Origin: Paracoccus cavernae
Lineage (GTDB): Bacteria > Pseudomonadota > Alphaproteobacteria > Rhodobacterales > Rhodobacteraceae
Length of the DNA: 64,000 nucleotides
Direction of reading: 5' to 3'
Assembly: GCA_030410095.1 (NCBI GenBank)
Contig: JAUFRC010000001.1
Location: 3,366,501-3,430,500, forward strand
The stretch's first letter is position 1. Each line of letters starts with the position of its first letter. A program made the translations under genes and the position numbers. The notes below the pieces were generated by a model that was given only the letters and a program-made list of their open reading frames with translations, did not search any database and had not been told where the DNA came from. Below are positions 18,763 to 26,413 of the stretch, one piece after another.

Positions 18763-19502
18763 TCAGCCGAAATGGTTGCGCAAAGCGGTCATAGCCGCCG
18801 CGACCCGTGCGCCGTCGAGGCCGCGGATCACCAAATTCGTGCCGTAGCTTTCGCCGCGCTTGAAAGGATAGGAGCCGAGCGAGAGGTCGCTGAATTCTTC
18901 GGCCACGGCGCGCAGAGGCCCCGCGACTTCGGATCGGGGCGCATGACCTCGAGCGCCTCGCTGATCGAGGGGCGGCCTTTGGTCAGCTCGGGCAGAACCG
19001 CCTCGACCATGGCGGTGAAGACATTGGGAACGCCCGCCATCACGAAAGTATTGCCGATGTGGAATCCGGGCGCGGCCGAGACCTTGTTCTCGATCAGCCG
19101 CGCGCCATGCGGAATGCGGGCCATGCGCAGGCGCGCTTCGGTAATCTCGACGCCGCGGCTTTCCCAATTCGCGGTCAGGATGCGGCGGGCCTCGTCGTTA
19201 TGCGAGATGCCGGTATCAAAAGCGCGCGCCACGGCATCGGCGGTGATGTCGTCATGGGTCGGCCCGATCCCGCCCGAAGTGAACAGCATGTCGCAGCTGC
19301 CGCCGAGGCTTTTGTCCAGCGCGCGGATCGCGCCGACGATCTGGTCCTCGTCATCGGCCACGATGCGGACTTCGCGCAGGTCGATCCCGATGCTGTTGAG
19401 AACCTGCGACAGGTAATGGGCGTTGCCTTCGCGGGTGCGGCCCGAAAGGATCTCGTCGCCAATGACCAGAATGGCGGCTGTGGGGTTGTCCGATTGCATC
19501 AT
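18763..19502 (-). CDS. Molybdopterin-binding (CinA N-terminal type) protein (one frame break)
   Basis: A MoCF_biosynth domain protein. AAILVIGDEILSGRTREGNA, LREVRIVADDEDQI and LFTSGGIGPTHDDITADAVA are the diagnostic blocks, and GFHIGNTFVMAGVPNVF follows. The frame breaks near 18935; one base restores a C-terminus (AVAEEFSDLSLGSYPF, SYGTNLVIRGLD). About 247 residues, without the nicotinamide-deamidase domain of full CinA. ATG at 19502 or 19499. Confidence 0.82.
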
Positions 19503-19614
19503 TCGTCCCTCTTCTCAGGCAGGCTGGCATGCATTCAGGGTATAGGTGGTCGCACAGGGTGGAACAAGGCCCGCGCGAGGTCTATCTGTTCAGGCAACAG
19601 AATGTGAGGAAGTG

Positions 19615-20418
19615 ATGAGCGAAGTTCGGACCAAAGAGGGGATCCTGATCCACAACCCTGAAGACTTCAAGGGAATGCATGCTGCCGGCCAGATCACGGC
19701 GCAAATTCTCGACGAGGTCGGCGCGCTGGTCAAACCGGGTGCAACCACGGGCGAAATCGACGCCTTCATCACCCGCCGCGTCGTCGAGCTGGGCACGGTC
19801 AGCGCGACCATCGGCTATCGCGGCTACCAGCATGCAAGCTGCATCAGCGTGAACCATGTCGTCTGCCACGGCATTCCGGGCGAGAAAGTGCTCCATGACG
19901 GCGATATCCTCAATATCGACGTGACGGTGATCCTCGACGGCTGGTTCGGCGATTCGAGCCGGATGTATGTCGCGGGCAAAGCGAGCCGCAAGGCCGAGCG
20001 CCTGATCAAGGTCACCCACGACAGCCTGATGAAGGGCATCGAGGCCGTCCGTCCGGGCGCGACCTTCGGCGATATCGGCCATGCGATCCAGTCCTATGCC
20101 GAAAGCTTCAACATGTCGGTGGTGCGCGATTTCTGCGGCCACGGCATCGGGCGGGTGTTCCACTCGGCACCGAACGTGCTCCATTACGGCCATCCGGGCA
20201 AAGGTCCGGTGCTGGAAGAGGGCATGTTCTTCACCATCGAACCGATGATCAACCTCGGCCGTCCCGAGACCAAGACGCTTGCCGACGAATGGACCGCCGT
20301 GACGCGCGACAAATCGCTCTCGGCGCAGTTCGAACATGCGATCGGCGTGACCGCGACGGGTTGCGAGATCTTCACGCTTTCGCCTTCGGGCAAATTCTAC
20401 CCCGATTTGGGCGCCTGA
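19615..20418 (+). CDS. map: Methionine aminopeptidase, type I
   Basis: Removes N-terminal Met from nascent proteins; 267 residues. The five metal ligands are visible: Asp in LNIDVTVILDGWFGD (two), His in GHGIGRVFH, Glu in MFFTIEPMINLG and Glu in FEHAIGVTATG. CISVNHVVCHGIPG carries the substrate-side His. The ATG at 19615 after GAGGAAGTG is chosen over upstream starts because MSEVRTKEGILIHNPEDF is the usual N-terminus. Divergent from the cinA-like gene. Confidence 0.93.
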   Translation: MSEVRTKEGILIHNPEDFKGMHAAGQITAQILDEVGALVKPGATTGEIDAFITRRVVELGTVSATIGYRGYQHASCISVNHVVCHGIPGEKVLHDGDILNIDVTVILDGWFGDSSRMYVAGKASRKAERLIKVTHDSLMKGIEAVRPGATFGDIGHAIQSYAESFNMSVVRDFCGHGIGRVFHSAPNVLHYGHPGKGPVLEEGMFFTIEPMINLGRPETKTLADEWTAVTRDKSLSAQFEHAIGVTATGCEIFTLSPSGKFYPDLGA

Positions 20419-20446
20419 GCGCGGCGCTTTCGCAGGGATCGAAACG

Positions 20447-20475
20447 AAAAGGCGCGGCTTCGGCCGCGCCTTTTT
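20447..20475. terminator. Terminator of map with UUCG tetraloop
   Basis: AAAAGGCGCGGC, loop TTCG, GCCGCGCCTTTTT: a 12-bp stem ending in a T-run. The A-run on the other side makes it usable by the convergent lacI-type gene too. Confidence 0.92.
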
Positions 20476-20495
20476 CATGTCCCGTTTGGTGCCGC

Positions 20496-21521
20496 CTATT
20501 TGCCGCGCTGGCGGATCGTATCGCCCGGCAGGAAGGTCGGCGTCAGCGCAATGGTTCCGTCCTCTGGGGCCGGCTCTTTGCCTGCGACGATCCGCGCCGC
20601 CCGCTTGCCGATATCGACGCGCCGCGCATCGGTGGTGGCCAGACGCATCGGCAAACCGTCGAGCAGCTCGACCCCGTTGAAGCCGGCGAGGCCGAGCTTT
20701 CCGGGAATGTCGTACCCTTGCTCCATGCTCCAAAGCAGGCCGCCCGCGCCGATCATGTCGTTGGAATAGTAAAGGAAATCGAGATCCGGCTCGCGCGCCA
20801 GAATGCGCTGGGTCAGCTCGCGGCCCTTTTGAAGCGAGGAACCACCCTGATAATACTCGCGCGCGGCCAGCGAGACACCGGCCTCGGCCAGGCGCTCCTC
20901 GAAACCGGCAAGGCGTTTGCGGGCACGGTGGTCCTCGGGCATATGGGTGCCGATAAAGCCGATGCGGCGGTAACCGGCGGCAAGGATTTCCTCGGCCATG
21001 TCGCGACCGGCGCGGCGATGCGAGATGCCCACCGCCGTGTCGATCGGATCACCGTCGACATCCATGATCTCGACCACCGGAATGGCCGCATTGTCGAGCA
21101 TCGCCCGCGCCGCCTTGCTGTGTTCGAGCCCCGCCAGAATGACGCCGGTCGGGCGCCAGGAGAGCATGTCGTAAAGAACCTGATCCTCGCGCGAGGGCGA
21201 GTAATTCGTTACGCCCACCACCGGCTGAAGATCGGTATCGTCCAGCTCGGCCGAGATCCCGCCCAGCACCTCGGGGAAGACCATGTTCGAGAGCGAAGGG
21301 ATGATCACCGCGACAAGGTTCACCCGCTGGCTGGCGAGGCCGCCCGCGATCTTGTTGGGCACATAGCCGAGCGTGCGCGCTGCCGTCAGCACTTTCTCGC
21401 GCGTGGCGGCGGAAACATCCCCGCGGTTGCGCAGAACGCGGCTCACGGTCATTTCCGAGACACCGGCGGCCTCGGACACGTCGCGGAGCGTCAGGGGACG
21501 GGGCGGGCGCTTGGGGGACAT
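20496..21521 (-). CDS. LacI-family transcriptional regulator, GntR(gluconate)-like
   Basis: A 341-residue repressor. The HTH is LTLRDVSEAAGVSEMTVSRV with hinge GYVPNKIAGGLASQR; a periplasmic-binding-like effector domain follows (LVAVIIPSLSNMVFPEVLGG, SWRPTGVILAGLEH, GYRRIGFIGTHMP, GLAGFNGVELLDGLP). SNMVFPE and SEMTVSRVLR resemble the gluconate repressor GntR and related LacI members. No sugar gene is adjacent, so it either acts in trans or was separated from its target. ATG 21521 fits the family start. Confidence 0.82.
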   Translation of the reverse strand: MSPKRPPRPLTLRDVSEAAGVSEMTVSRVLRNRGDVSAATREKVLTAARTLGYVPNKIAGGLASQRVNLVAVIIPSLSNMVFPEVLGGISAELDDTDLQPVVGVTNYSPSREDQVLYDMLSWRPTGVILAGLEHSKAARAMLDNAAIPVVEIMDVDGDPIDTAVGISHRRAGRDMAEEILAAGYRRIGFIGTHMPEDHRARKRLAGFEERLAEAGVSLAAREYYQGGSSLQKGRELTQRILAREPDLDFLYYSNDMIGAGGLLWSMEQGYDIPGKLGLAGFNGVELLDGLPMRLATTDARRVDIGKRAARIVAGKEPAPEDGTIALTPTFLPGDTIRQRGK

Positions 21522-21541
21522 GGGAATTCCGCTTTGAAATA

Positions 21542-21556
21542 ATGTTATCGTTACCA
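21542..21556. promoter_or_regulatory. Possible LacI/GntR-type operator upstream of the regulator gene
   Basis: ATGTTATCGTTACCA is an imperfect palindrome around a central CG, the usual LacI-family operator geometry, and resembles the ATGTTACCGGTAACAT type of gluconate operators. It lies 20 bp upstream of the regulator start, suggesting autoregulation. Confidence 0.4.
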
Positions 21557-21616
21557 AACCACCGGATGCGCGGCAAGCTTGCCATTCCATCCGCCGCCGT
21601 GCAAAAAGATCGCGGC

Positions 21617-21693
21617 GGTCCCGTGGCTCAACTGGATAGAGCAGCCCCCTCCTAAGGGGCAGGTTACAGGTTCAAATCCTGTCGGGATCACCA
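21617..21693 (+). tRNA. tRNA-Arg (anticodon CCT)
   Basis: A full cloverleaf of 77 nt with encoded CCA. The acceptor GGTCCCG pairs with CGGGATC (one G-U), the D arm is GCTC/GAGC, the anticodon stem GCCCC/GGGGC holds loop CTCCTAA (anticodon CCT, reads AGG), and the T arm is ACAGG/CCTGT with TTCAAAT. The prophage integrase ends only 24 bp after it, so its 3' end is the likely attachment site. Confidence 0.95.
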
Positions 21694-21716
21694 GTTCTAA
21701 ATTTAATCATTATATT

Positions 21717-22833
21717 TCAACCTCTTGCGGTCCGGTTTCCATTCTGGGTGGGGGCGGTTTCCAAATTCTGTTCCGGTTCTGCCCCCGAGAGGATGCGTCT
21801 GCGGTCCGCGGCCTTGGAGTATCGCTGCACTTCGGTCAGTGATTCATGACCTGTCCAAGCGGCGATTTGGTGCGCCGTCGCGCCTGTTTCGGCGATCGCC
21901 ATTGCCCGTGATTTGCGTAGGCCATGTGCGGACTTTCCGATGATTCCGCGGCTGCGGCGGCCCCCGCGAACCAGCTGCTGAACGCCTTGTCTGACCGAGC
22001 CTTCCCGTTCTGGGTCACAAGCCATGTCATGTGGCGCGGCGCGGCCGAAATCGCAGCCTTCAGAAAATCCAGATCACCCTGCATGCTGAGGGCAAACGGG
22101 GTAGGGCGCGATTGAAGGGGATCGAGACTTCGCCGCCGGTTTTCTTTTGCCGAAAGGTGAGCCAACCGTCACGCTGTACCATGCCAGGGCCAATTCTAAC
22201 TGCATCTGATGCGCGCGCGGCCGTCCAGTAGATCAACTCCAATGCCAGCCGTTGGGCTGTGCCGATCGACCAGTGTTTTCGGAAGGTCTCGATTTCGGAC
22301 GGAAGCCATGGCGTGAATCCGTCCGTCTTTACTGTCGCGACTTTGTCGACCTCGAGCGAAGGGTCCAAGGCTATCTGTTGGGTCGCTTTTGCCCAGGCGC
22401 AAAAGCCGCGCCAAACCTTCCGACGGTTATTTGCGGGGTGGGGTGCAAGCGTGAAGATGTCGGCTTGGATGTGTTTGGTTCGCAGGTCGGAAAGGCGAGC
22501 ATCGCCCCACCGATCGACGATCTTGCTGAGATGGCCGCGCCTTTGGGTCTGTGTGTTCGGCGCGAGTGTCTTAAACGCCGCGCTCGTTTGGTAAGCCTTG
22601 ACTGCTGCTGCGATGCTGCCGGTGGCAAGCTTGCGGCCTCGTTCGGCCGGTTCTGCGGTTGCCATGGCTGTGGCGTAGGCCAGCAGAAACTCCGGGCTAT
22701 CCCTTGGTCCGTCGGGAAGGCGGACCAGCTTTTGCCCCGGCACGGCGAGGTAGGTGAACGTGGCGCCAGAAGGCTTGGTCACCGTCTTGACGTGCTTCAG
22801 CTTCACTGCATTCCTCGCAAGACTTCGTCGCAC
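21717..22833 (-). CDS. int: Prophage tyrosine integrase (two frame breaks)
   Basis: A site-specific recombinase of about 370 residues. Catalytic residues are Arg in YWTAARASDAVRI, His-x-x-Arg in HGLRKSRAMAI, His in WTGHESLTEV and the nucleophile Tyr in VQRYSKAADRRR. The N-terminal SAM-like domain contains TQRRGHLSKIVDRWGDARLS. Breaks near 22110 and 21950 are each repaired by a single base. It is the last gene of a leftward block; its start overlaps the excisionase-like gene by 31 bp. Adjacent to tRNA-Arg, its probable target. Confidence 0.87.
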
Positions 22834-23042
22834 GAATTCACCTCTTCCGATTCTCGCCCTTCAGAGGGCAGGTCGGAGGCATATTCGTCCAGCATCATGC
22901 GATCGTATAGACGCTTGCCACGCAGGACTTTACGCGGCAGTGCAAGCGTCCGGAGCGTAGTTTCGCTGACGCCAAGGTAGTAGGCGGCCTCTGGTGCGGG
23001 CAGCAGTCGTGGCAAGAATGAAATCGACCGGTCCCTAGCCAT
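22803..23042 (-). CDS. Excisionase-like helix-turn-helix protein
   Basis: A 79-residue product starting MARDRSISFLPRLLPAPEAA, then YYLGVSETTLRTLALPRKV and RGKRLYDRMMLDEYASDL: the MerR/AlpA-type winged helix used by phage excisionases. Its 3' end overlaps int, the normal xis-int arrangement. Its ATG overlaps the TGA of a short upstream ORF. Confidence 0.65.
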   Translation of the reverse strand: MARDRSISFLPRLLPAPEAAYYLGVSETTLRTLALPRKVLRGKRLYDRMMLDEYASDLPSEGRESEEVNSCDEVLRGMQ

Positions 23043-23206
23043 CAATCAACTCTCCTGTACTCGACGCATTCGGAAAAGGTTGTCGGGACCATGACTTTAC
23101 CCGCCGGCATGAGCATCATCGTCATCCGCGTGTCGCTGCATTCCCAGTTGTTCTTGGGCAGGGTGAAGGTCCCGGATCTAGCATCCTTGACCGCGACTGC
23201 GATCAC
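23042..23206 (-). CDS. Small hypothetical protein upstream of xis
   Basis: A 54-codon frame from GTG 23206 gives a hydrophobic start (IAVAVKDARSG), TFTLPKNNWECSDTRMTM, MLMPAGKVMVPTTF and SECVEYRRVD, ending TGA that overlaps the xis ATG (TGATG). The two cysteines and the short hydrophobic lead suggest an exported small protein. There is no clear ribosome-binding site. Coupling to xis is the main support. Confidence 0.4.
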   Translation of the reverse strand: MIAVAVKDARSGTFTLPKNNWECSDTRMTMMLMPAGKVMVPTTFSECVEYRRVD

Positions 23207-23217
23207 ACCGACGATAA

Positions 23218-23358
23218 TCAGAGCGCAGAATGGGCGGCGGCATTCTTCTCGGTGCCGGTCTCGCTGAAGTTTTTATAGAGCCAAGGCGGGTCGGCCATGA
23301 TCATGTCGAAGCCGCCGGCGGGACGAATGTTGACGAATGATTGCAGGATGCTGGTCAT
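23218..23358 (-). pseudogene. Truncated MT-A70-type adenine methyltransferase fragment
   Basis: Reads MTSILQSFVNIRPAGGF, DMIMADPPWLYKNFSETG and TEKNAAAH, then stops. DPPW is the catalytic motif of MT-A70 N6-adenine methyltransferases, and Y-(K/N)-N-F-S with NAxxHY normally continues for about 150 residues. Here only the first 46 codons remain, so this is a remnant. The frame after the stop does not resume the family sequence, so a single-base error does not explain it. Confidence 0.6.
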
Positions 23359-23521
23359 GTCTCTCGGACTCGTGGGCGTTATTGGCGCGAGTTTCTGGGG
23401 CCGATCTGGGGAATGGTGCCCCCGAGGCCACCCATCCTCGGGGCTGCCCGCTGCGCTGAAGGAGGATCGCGCAGCGGATCTTGCGCCGCCGGAGGCTGCC
23501 ACTCCGGCGGCTCTGCCACGC

Positions 23522-23722
23522 TCAGTTTGACGCGGGAGCGGGGCAGATCTCGATTTCAGGATTGGTCGGTCCGAACTCCGTATGAAGTGCGCCGATGAAA
23601 GCCGACATGACGCGCTGCGACGTGTCGAGGTTATGGTCCTCGATCGCAACGCGGCAGATCGAGCGTCCGGTCATGCGGTCGATGATCCAGCCGCCGCGCG
23701 TTTCAAAGAAGCGGGGTTTCAT
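23522..23722 (-). CDS. Hypothetical prophage protein
   Basis: A 66-residue product: MKPRFFETRGGWIIDRMTGR, SICRVAIEDHNLDTSQRV, MSAFIGALHTEFG. Its ATG overlaps the stop of the upstream gene (ATGA), placing it in the leftward operon. Not recognised. About 160 bp of non-coding sequence separates it from the methyltransferase fragment. Confidence 0.55.
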   Translation of the reverse strand: MKPRFFETRGGWIIDRMTGRSICRVAIEDHNLDTSQRVMSAFIGALHTEFGPTNPEIEICPAPASN

Positions 23723-23973
23723 CACCGCGCGCCCTCGACCAACTGCTCGATAGAGCGGGACTGGCTTTCCAGCGAAGTCGGTGCTGCGAATGCGCGGATG
23801 CTCTCGGGAGTGATCGTGCTGCTCGCGATGTGCCAAACTGCTGCAGCGATGATGACGGTCGCGATCGCGGCGGCACCGATCGCGGCAGCGCGCAGTGCGC
23901 CAGATACCGCTCCGCGCAGCTGCGGCGATGGGGCGGCCGTGGGCTTTGCGGGGCGGGCGAGAGCGGTGCTCAT
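23722..23973 (-). CDS. Small single-pass membrane protein
   Basis: 83 residues: an Ala/Pro-rich cytoplasmic-looking start (MSTALARPAKPTAAPSPQ), one transmembrane helix (AAAIGAAAIATVIIAAAVWH) and a polar tail. Overlaps both neighbours by ATGA. Not recognised; it could be a membrane anchor or an exclusion-type product. Confidence 0.5.
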   Translation of the reverse strand: MSTALARPAKPTAAPSPQLRGAVSGALRAAAIGAAAIATVIIAAAVWHIASSTITPESIRAFAAPTSLESQSRSIEQLVEGAR

Positions 23974-24296
23974 GCGGCACCGCCATTTGCCTGCGCGGCG
24001 TCGTCATACAGGTCATGCGAAATGAACGCGACGCTGCCGATGTCGATGAAGCCCATCTGCGCGCGGCGCTTTCCATAAGGCACGACGAATGTGCCGTCGC
24101 CGCTTTTCAGGGCATTGAACAGATCAGGACAGATCGCACCCTCGACGTGATGCAGGGTCTCGATCGCGCCGGATTTCAAGACGATGCGCAAGAAGCCGAG
24201 GCAGGGCAGATCCGTAACCGCGCTGATCGCGCTGCTATCGTGTTCCGCTATAACCGGCTCGGCGTTTTGGGCCGTGGGGAAGGTGGGAATGTGCAT
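23970..24296 (-). CDS. Hypothetical prophage protein, first gene of the leftward operon
   Basis: A 108-residue product starting MHIPTFPTAQNAEPVIAEHD, then LGFLRIVLKSGAIETLHHVE, GAICPDLFNALKSGDGTFVV and GFIDIGSVAFISHDLYDD. Mostly beta; not recognised. GGAG lies 8 nt upstream of ATG 24296, and a repressor-controlled promoter lies 35 bp further up. Confidence 0.55.
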   Translation of the reverse strand: MHIPTFPTAQNAEPVIAEHDSSAISAVTDLPCLGFLRIVLKSGAIETLHHVEGAICPDLFNALKSGDGTFVVPYGKRRAQMGFIDIGSVAFISHDLYDDAAQANGGAA

Positions 24297-24330
24297 GGGC
24301 GGGCTCCATCCGGAAGATCGGGATGGAGTT

Positions 24331-24373
24331 AAAATGCCTAACAGGAATAATTCTGTCAATGAGGAATATTCAC
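24331..24373 (-). promoter_or_regulatory. Leftward promoter with nested repressor operator
   Basis: On the minus strand TTGACA (24354-24359), 17 nt, CATTTT (24331-24336). CAGAATTATTCCTG (24342-24355) sits over the end of the -35 and in the spacer, matching CAGGAATATTCCTG at the Cro promoter. A second GGAATATTC half-palindrome is at 24363-24371. It would drive the operon that ends in xis and int. Confidence 0.65.
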
Positions 24374-24541
24374 AATGGGAATTTTCAACTTAAAGTGGCA
24401 CTCTGCGTTGTGGTGGCCTTGCCATGCTCGCTTTCATTGCGGCATGTTGTTCTGGTAATGTTCTTGAGGTGGTTGCTTTGGACGTTGATGCTCGATTCTC
24501 GAAGGTTATCGCAGGCATGAGCGATCGGCAGTTTGCCGATT

Positions 24542-24844
24542 TTATGCGCTGGCTTCAGGATTCGGGCGAGCTATCGCTTGAGCCATCTCAAGCCATCCTT
24601 GCTGCCTCTCTGCGGGAAGTGAGCGAAAAGCTTGGATAAGCGCCGCCTCTGCTGGTCCGCGACTATCAGCAAACAGTTCCGACAGGTCTACCTCTAGAGC
24701 ATCGGCGATCTTGTAAAGAGAGCGGAGGGTGACGCCGTCATAGCCCCTCTCGATCTTCGAGATGGTTGATTGTTTAAGCCCGGACATGTCGGCAAGGTCG
24801 CCCTGCGTCAGCCCTCTCTCAGATCTGATCTTCTCTAAGTTCAT
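24542..24844 (-). CDS. Prophage repressor, HTH_3 (cI-like)
   Basis: A 100-residue DNA-binding protein: MNLEKIRSERGLTQGDLADM, SGLKQSTISKIERGYDG, VTLRSLYKIADALEVDLSEL. The XRE/HTH_3 domain fills residues 3-58; the short remainder (LPAERQQGWLEMAQAI) is helical and lacks the LexA-type autoprotease domain, so induction must work differently from lambda. ATG 24844 is chosen because the -10 would overlap the alternative ATG at 24850; the mRNA may be leaderless. Confidence 0.78.
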   Translation of the reverse strand: MNLEKIRSERGLTQGDLADMSGLKQSTISKIERGYDGVTLRSLYKIADALEVDLSELFADSRGPAEAALIQAFRSLPAERQQGWLEMAQAIARPNPEASA

Positions 24845-24852
24845 GGGCATAT

Positions 24853-24930
24853 AGTTGCCAAGTTCGTGGCGACTAGCAAACGACCAGCAAGAATATGATG
24901 CTTGACAGGAATATTCCTGACAATCATATT
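24853..24930. promoter_or_regulatory. Divergent repressor/Cro control region with two operator types
   Basis: Rightward promoter: TTGACA (24902-24907), 17 nt, CATATT (24925-24930). The perfect palindrome CAGGAATATTCCTG (24906-24919) lies within it. Leftward, toward the repressor, TTGCTA and ACTATA flank a different dyad at 24853-24874 (AGTTGCCA and TGGCGACT). The first palindrome recurs at the int-operon promoter, so it is the likely repressor site; the second dyad may bind Cro. Confidence 0.68.
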
Positions 24931-24937
24931 GCCGTCT

Positions 24938-25531
24938 ATGCAAACGCTCAAATCATACCTCCAGTCTTCAAAAGTAACGCAAGCGGAGTTTGCCGCATCT
25001 GTTGCTGTGAAGCAGGGCACCGTCTCGAAGCTGATTAGCGGGCGGATTCTGCCGAGCTTGAAGCTGGCTCAAAGAATTGACGCTGCAACTGGCGGTAGGG
25101 TCCCTGTTGGCTCGTGGGTTATCGGGGCGCCTGCCACCTCTATTTTTATGTCCTCCCCGCCGCACCTGCGGCCCCAACCCAAGAGCAGCCCCATGAAACA
25201 ATCTCTTCTTAAAAGCGAGCATTCGCATCATCGCATCCCTCGGGCTCAAACGTCCCGCCTCAATCCCTTTGATGGCAGGGGTCGGTCGGTCGCTGATCGG
25301 CGCCGTAATCACGGCGCCGTCGGCCGACTTGAGCCTGAGGATTTTCGCCGTCGATGGTCGCTGTTGCTGATCTCGAACTTCGCGACGCGTGAACTTTGCG
25401 CCGTCCATTTCGGGGTGACTTTCCAGACCTCGTGCAACTGGTTCGATGGCCTCCGCACACCGACGGGCGATGTCGTCGACTTCGCCGCGCACTCCTTGCC
25501 GAATTATGCCGCAGTGATGTGGGGAAAATGA
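24938..25531 (+). CDS. Cro/YdaS-type HTH protein with a second HTH-like C-terminus
   Basis: N-terminal HTH: MQTLKSYLQSSKVTQAEFAA, SVAVKQGTVSKLISGRILPS, the Cro/YdaS pattern. ATG lies about 8 nt after the -10 end, so the mRNA is probably leaderless. The frame continues through a low-information linker (residues 75-135) to FATRELCAVHFGVTFQTSCN and WFDGLRTPTGDVVDFAAH, which again looks like an HTH. This could be two genes fused by a sequencing error or a genuine two-domain protein; no internal start is convincing. Confidence 0.6.
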   Translation: MQTLKSYLQSSKVTQAEFAASVAVKQGTVSKLISGRILPSLKLAQRIDAATGGRVPVGSWVIGAPATSIFMSSPPHLRPQPKSSPMKQSLLKSEHSHHRIPRAQTSRLNPFDGRGRSVADRRRNHGAVGRLEPEDFRRRWSLLLISNFATRELCAVHFGVTFQTSCNWFDGLRTPTGDVVDFAAHSLPNYAAVMWGK

Positions 25532-25849
25532 ATGTCCGGTTTTCAGGGTCCACCGGGCGGGGCAAATGCGGGGCGGCAACGCCTGGCTGAAACCTTGCCG
25601 GGGACGCGCCGCCCTGGTGGCGATCAATTCATCGCGGTCCCCGGAACCTGCGGCCGGCCCATCCGAGAGGCGGCTGAAAGCCGTCGGGGCAAAATTCACC
25701 GAAGCCTGCTTCGTGCCGGTGAGACCTGCGGGGCGGTCTCTGCTCAGATCGCCCCGCTTTTTCTAGAAATCGCAGAACGCGAGAGGGACAGGAAATGCAG
25801 CATCATTGCCCGTACCATGTCAGGATCGGCGCGCGGATGGCGGCTTTGA
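25532..25849 (+). CDS. Hypothetical, doubtful frame
   Basis: ATG follows the previous stop directly, and MSGFQGPPGGANAGRQRLAE TLPG resembles the start of a common early gene in alphaproteobacterial prophages (GPPGGRNAYRERLLATLPG). The rest (RRPGGDQFIAVPGTCGRP onward) is arginine-rich and overlaps the next gene, so the frame probably breaks soon after residue 24. Confidence 0.35.
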   Translation: MSGFQGPPGGANAGRQRLAETLPGTRRPGGDQFIAVPGTCGRPIREAAESRRGKIHRSLLRAGETCGAVSAQIAPLFLEIAERERDRKCSIIARTMSGSARGWRL

Positions 25850-26094
25850 CGGTCGCATTCCAAGCCAAGGCAAAAGCCGTCGATCCGCGCTCGCTGTGCT
25901 GTGCCGTTCGCGATGTCGATGCGGCCTATGGCTGCGAGCATCCACTTGCGGTAGAGCTTGCAGCCTTTGCTTCCTGTTATCCCGAGTTGCGGTATGCGCC
26001 GGACGCGCTGAGTGGTGCGGGCGATCGCCTGATGTCCTCGGTTGTCCGTGCCTGCTGGCCCGAGCGCGTCCAGCGTGCCGATATCGATGGGTGA
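25795..26094 (+). CDS. Hypothetical prophage protein
   Basis: A 99-residue product: MQHHCPYHVRIGARMAALTV, AFQAKAKAVDPRSLCCAVRD, VDAAYGCEHPLAVELAAFAS. Cys- and His-containing N-terminus; no recognised domain. It is followed 4 bp later by the next gene and belongs to the early rightward operon ahead of the primase. Confidence 0.55.
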   Translation: MQHHCPYHVRIGARMAALTVAFQAKAKAVDPRSLCCAVRDVDAAYGCEHPLAVELAAFASCYPELRYAPDALSGAGDRLMSSVVRACWPERVQRADIDG

Positions 26095-26098
26095 GGTC

Positions 26099-26413
26099 AT
26101 GAAGCTTTCTCTTGCTGATCATCTCGTCATCCATGCCTTGGGCCTGATTTCTCGGCCCACCTCTGTGCGCATCGATCCTCATGAGCTTTCGCTCGAAGTC
26201 GATATCCTGCGCTCTGTCTTGCCGACCGCTTCGCGCGGGCTTCTGCCGCTCCAGCCGCTGATCTCGCTCGCCGAGCGCATCGCCTCCATGTCGCCACGGA
26301 TTGCCGGTTGTTACGGCTCGCTGCACGATGAGGCGGCGCAGGTCATGAATCGTTGGGACCGCTATCGCATGGCCGAAGCATGGGACCGCATCAATTCCGG
26401 CGGGCGTGCATGA
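26099..26413 (+). CDS. Hypothetical prophage protein
   Basis: A 104-residue helical product: MKLSLADHLVIHALGLISRP, TSVRIDPHELSLEVDILRSV, MSPRIAGCYGSLHDEAAQVM. GTGAGG precedes the ATG. Its stop overlaps the primase start, so it is translated with the replication genes. Not recognised. Confidence 0.55.
   Translation: MKLSLADHLVIHALGLISRPTSVRIDPHELSLEVDILRSVLPTASRGLLPLQPLISLAERIASMSPRIAGCYGSLHDEAAQVMNRWDRYRMAEAWDRINSGGRA

Noticed and set aside
24424-24639. Plus-strand frame with protein-like end (MSDRQFADFMRWLQDSGELS)
   Set aside because: It overlaps the repressor C-terminus on the other strand, has no ribosome-binding site and no promoter of its own; could be real but unsupported.
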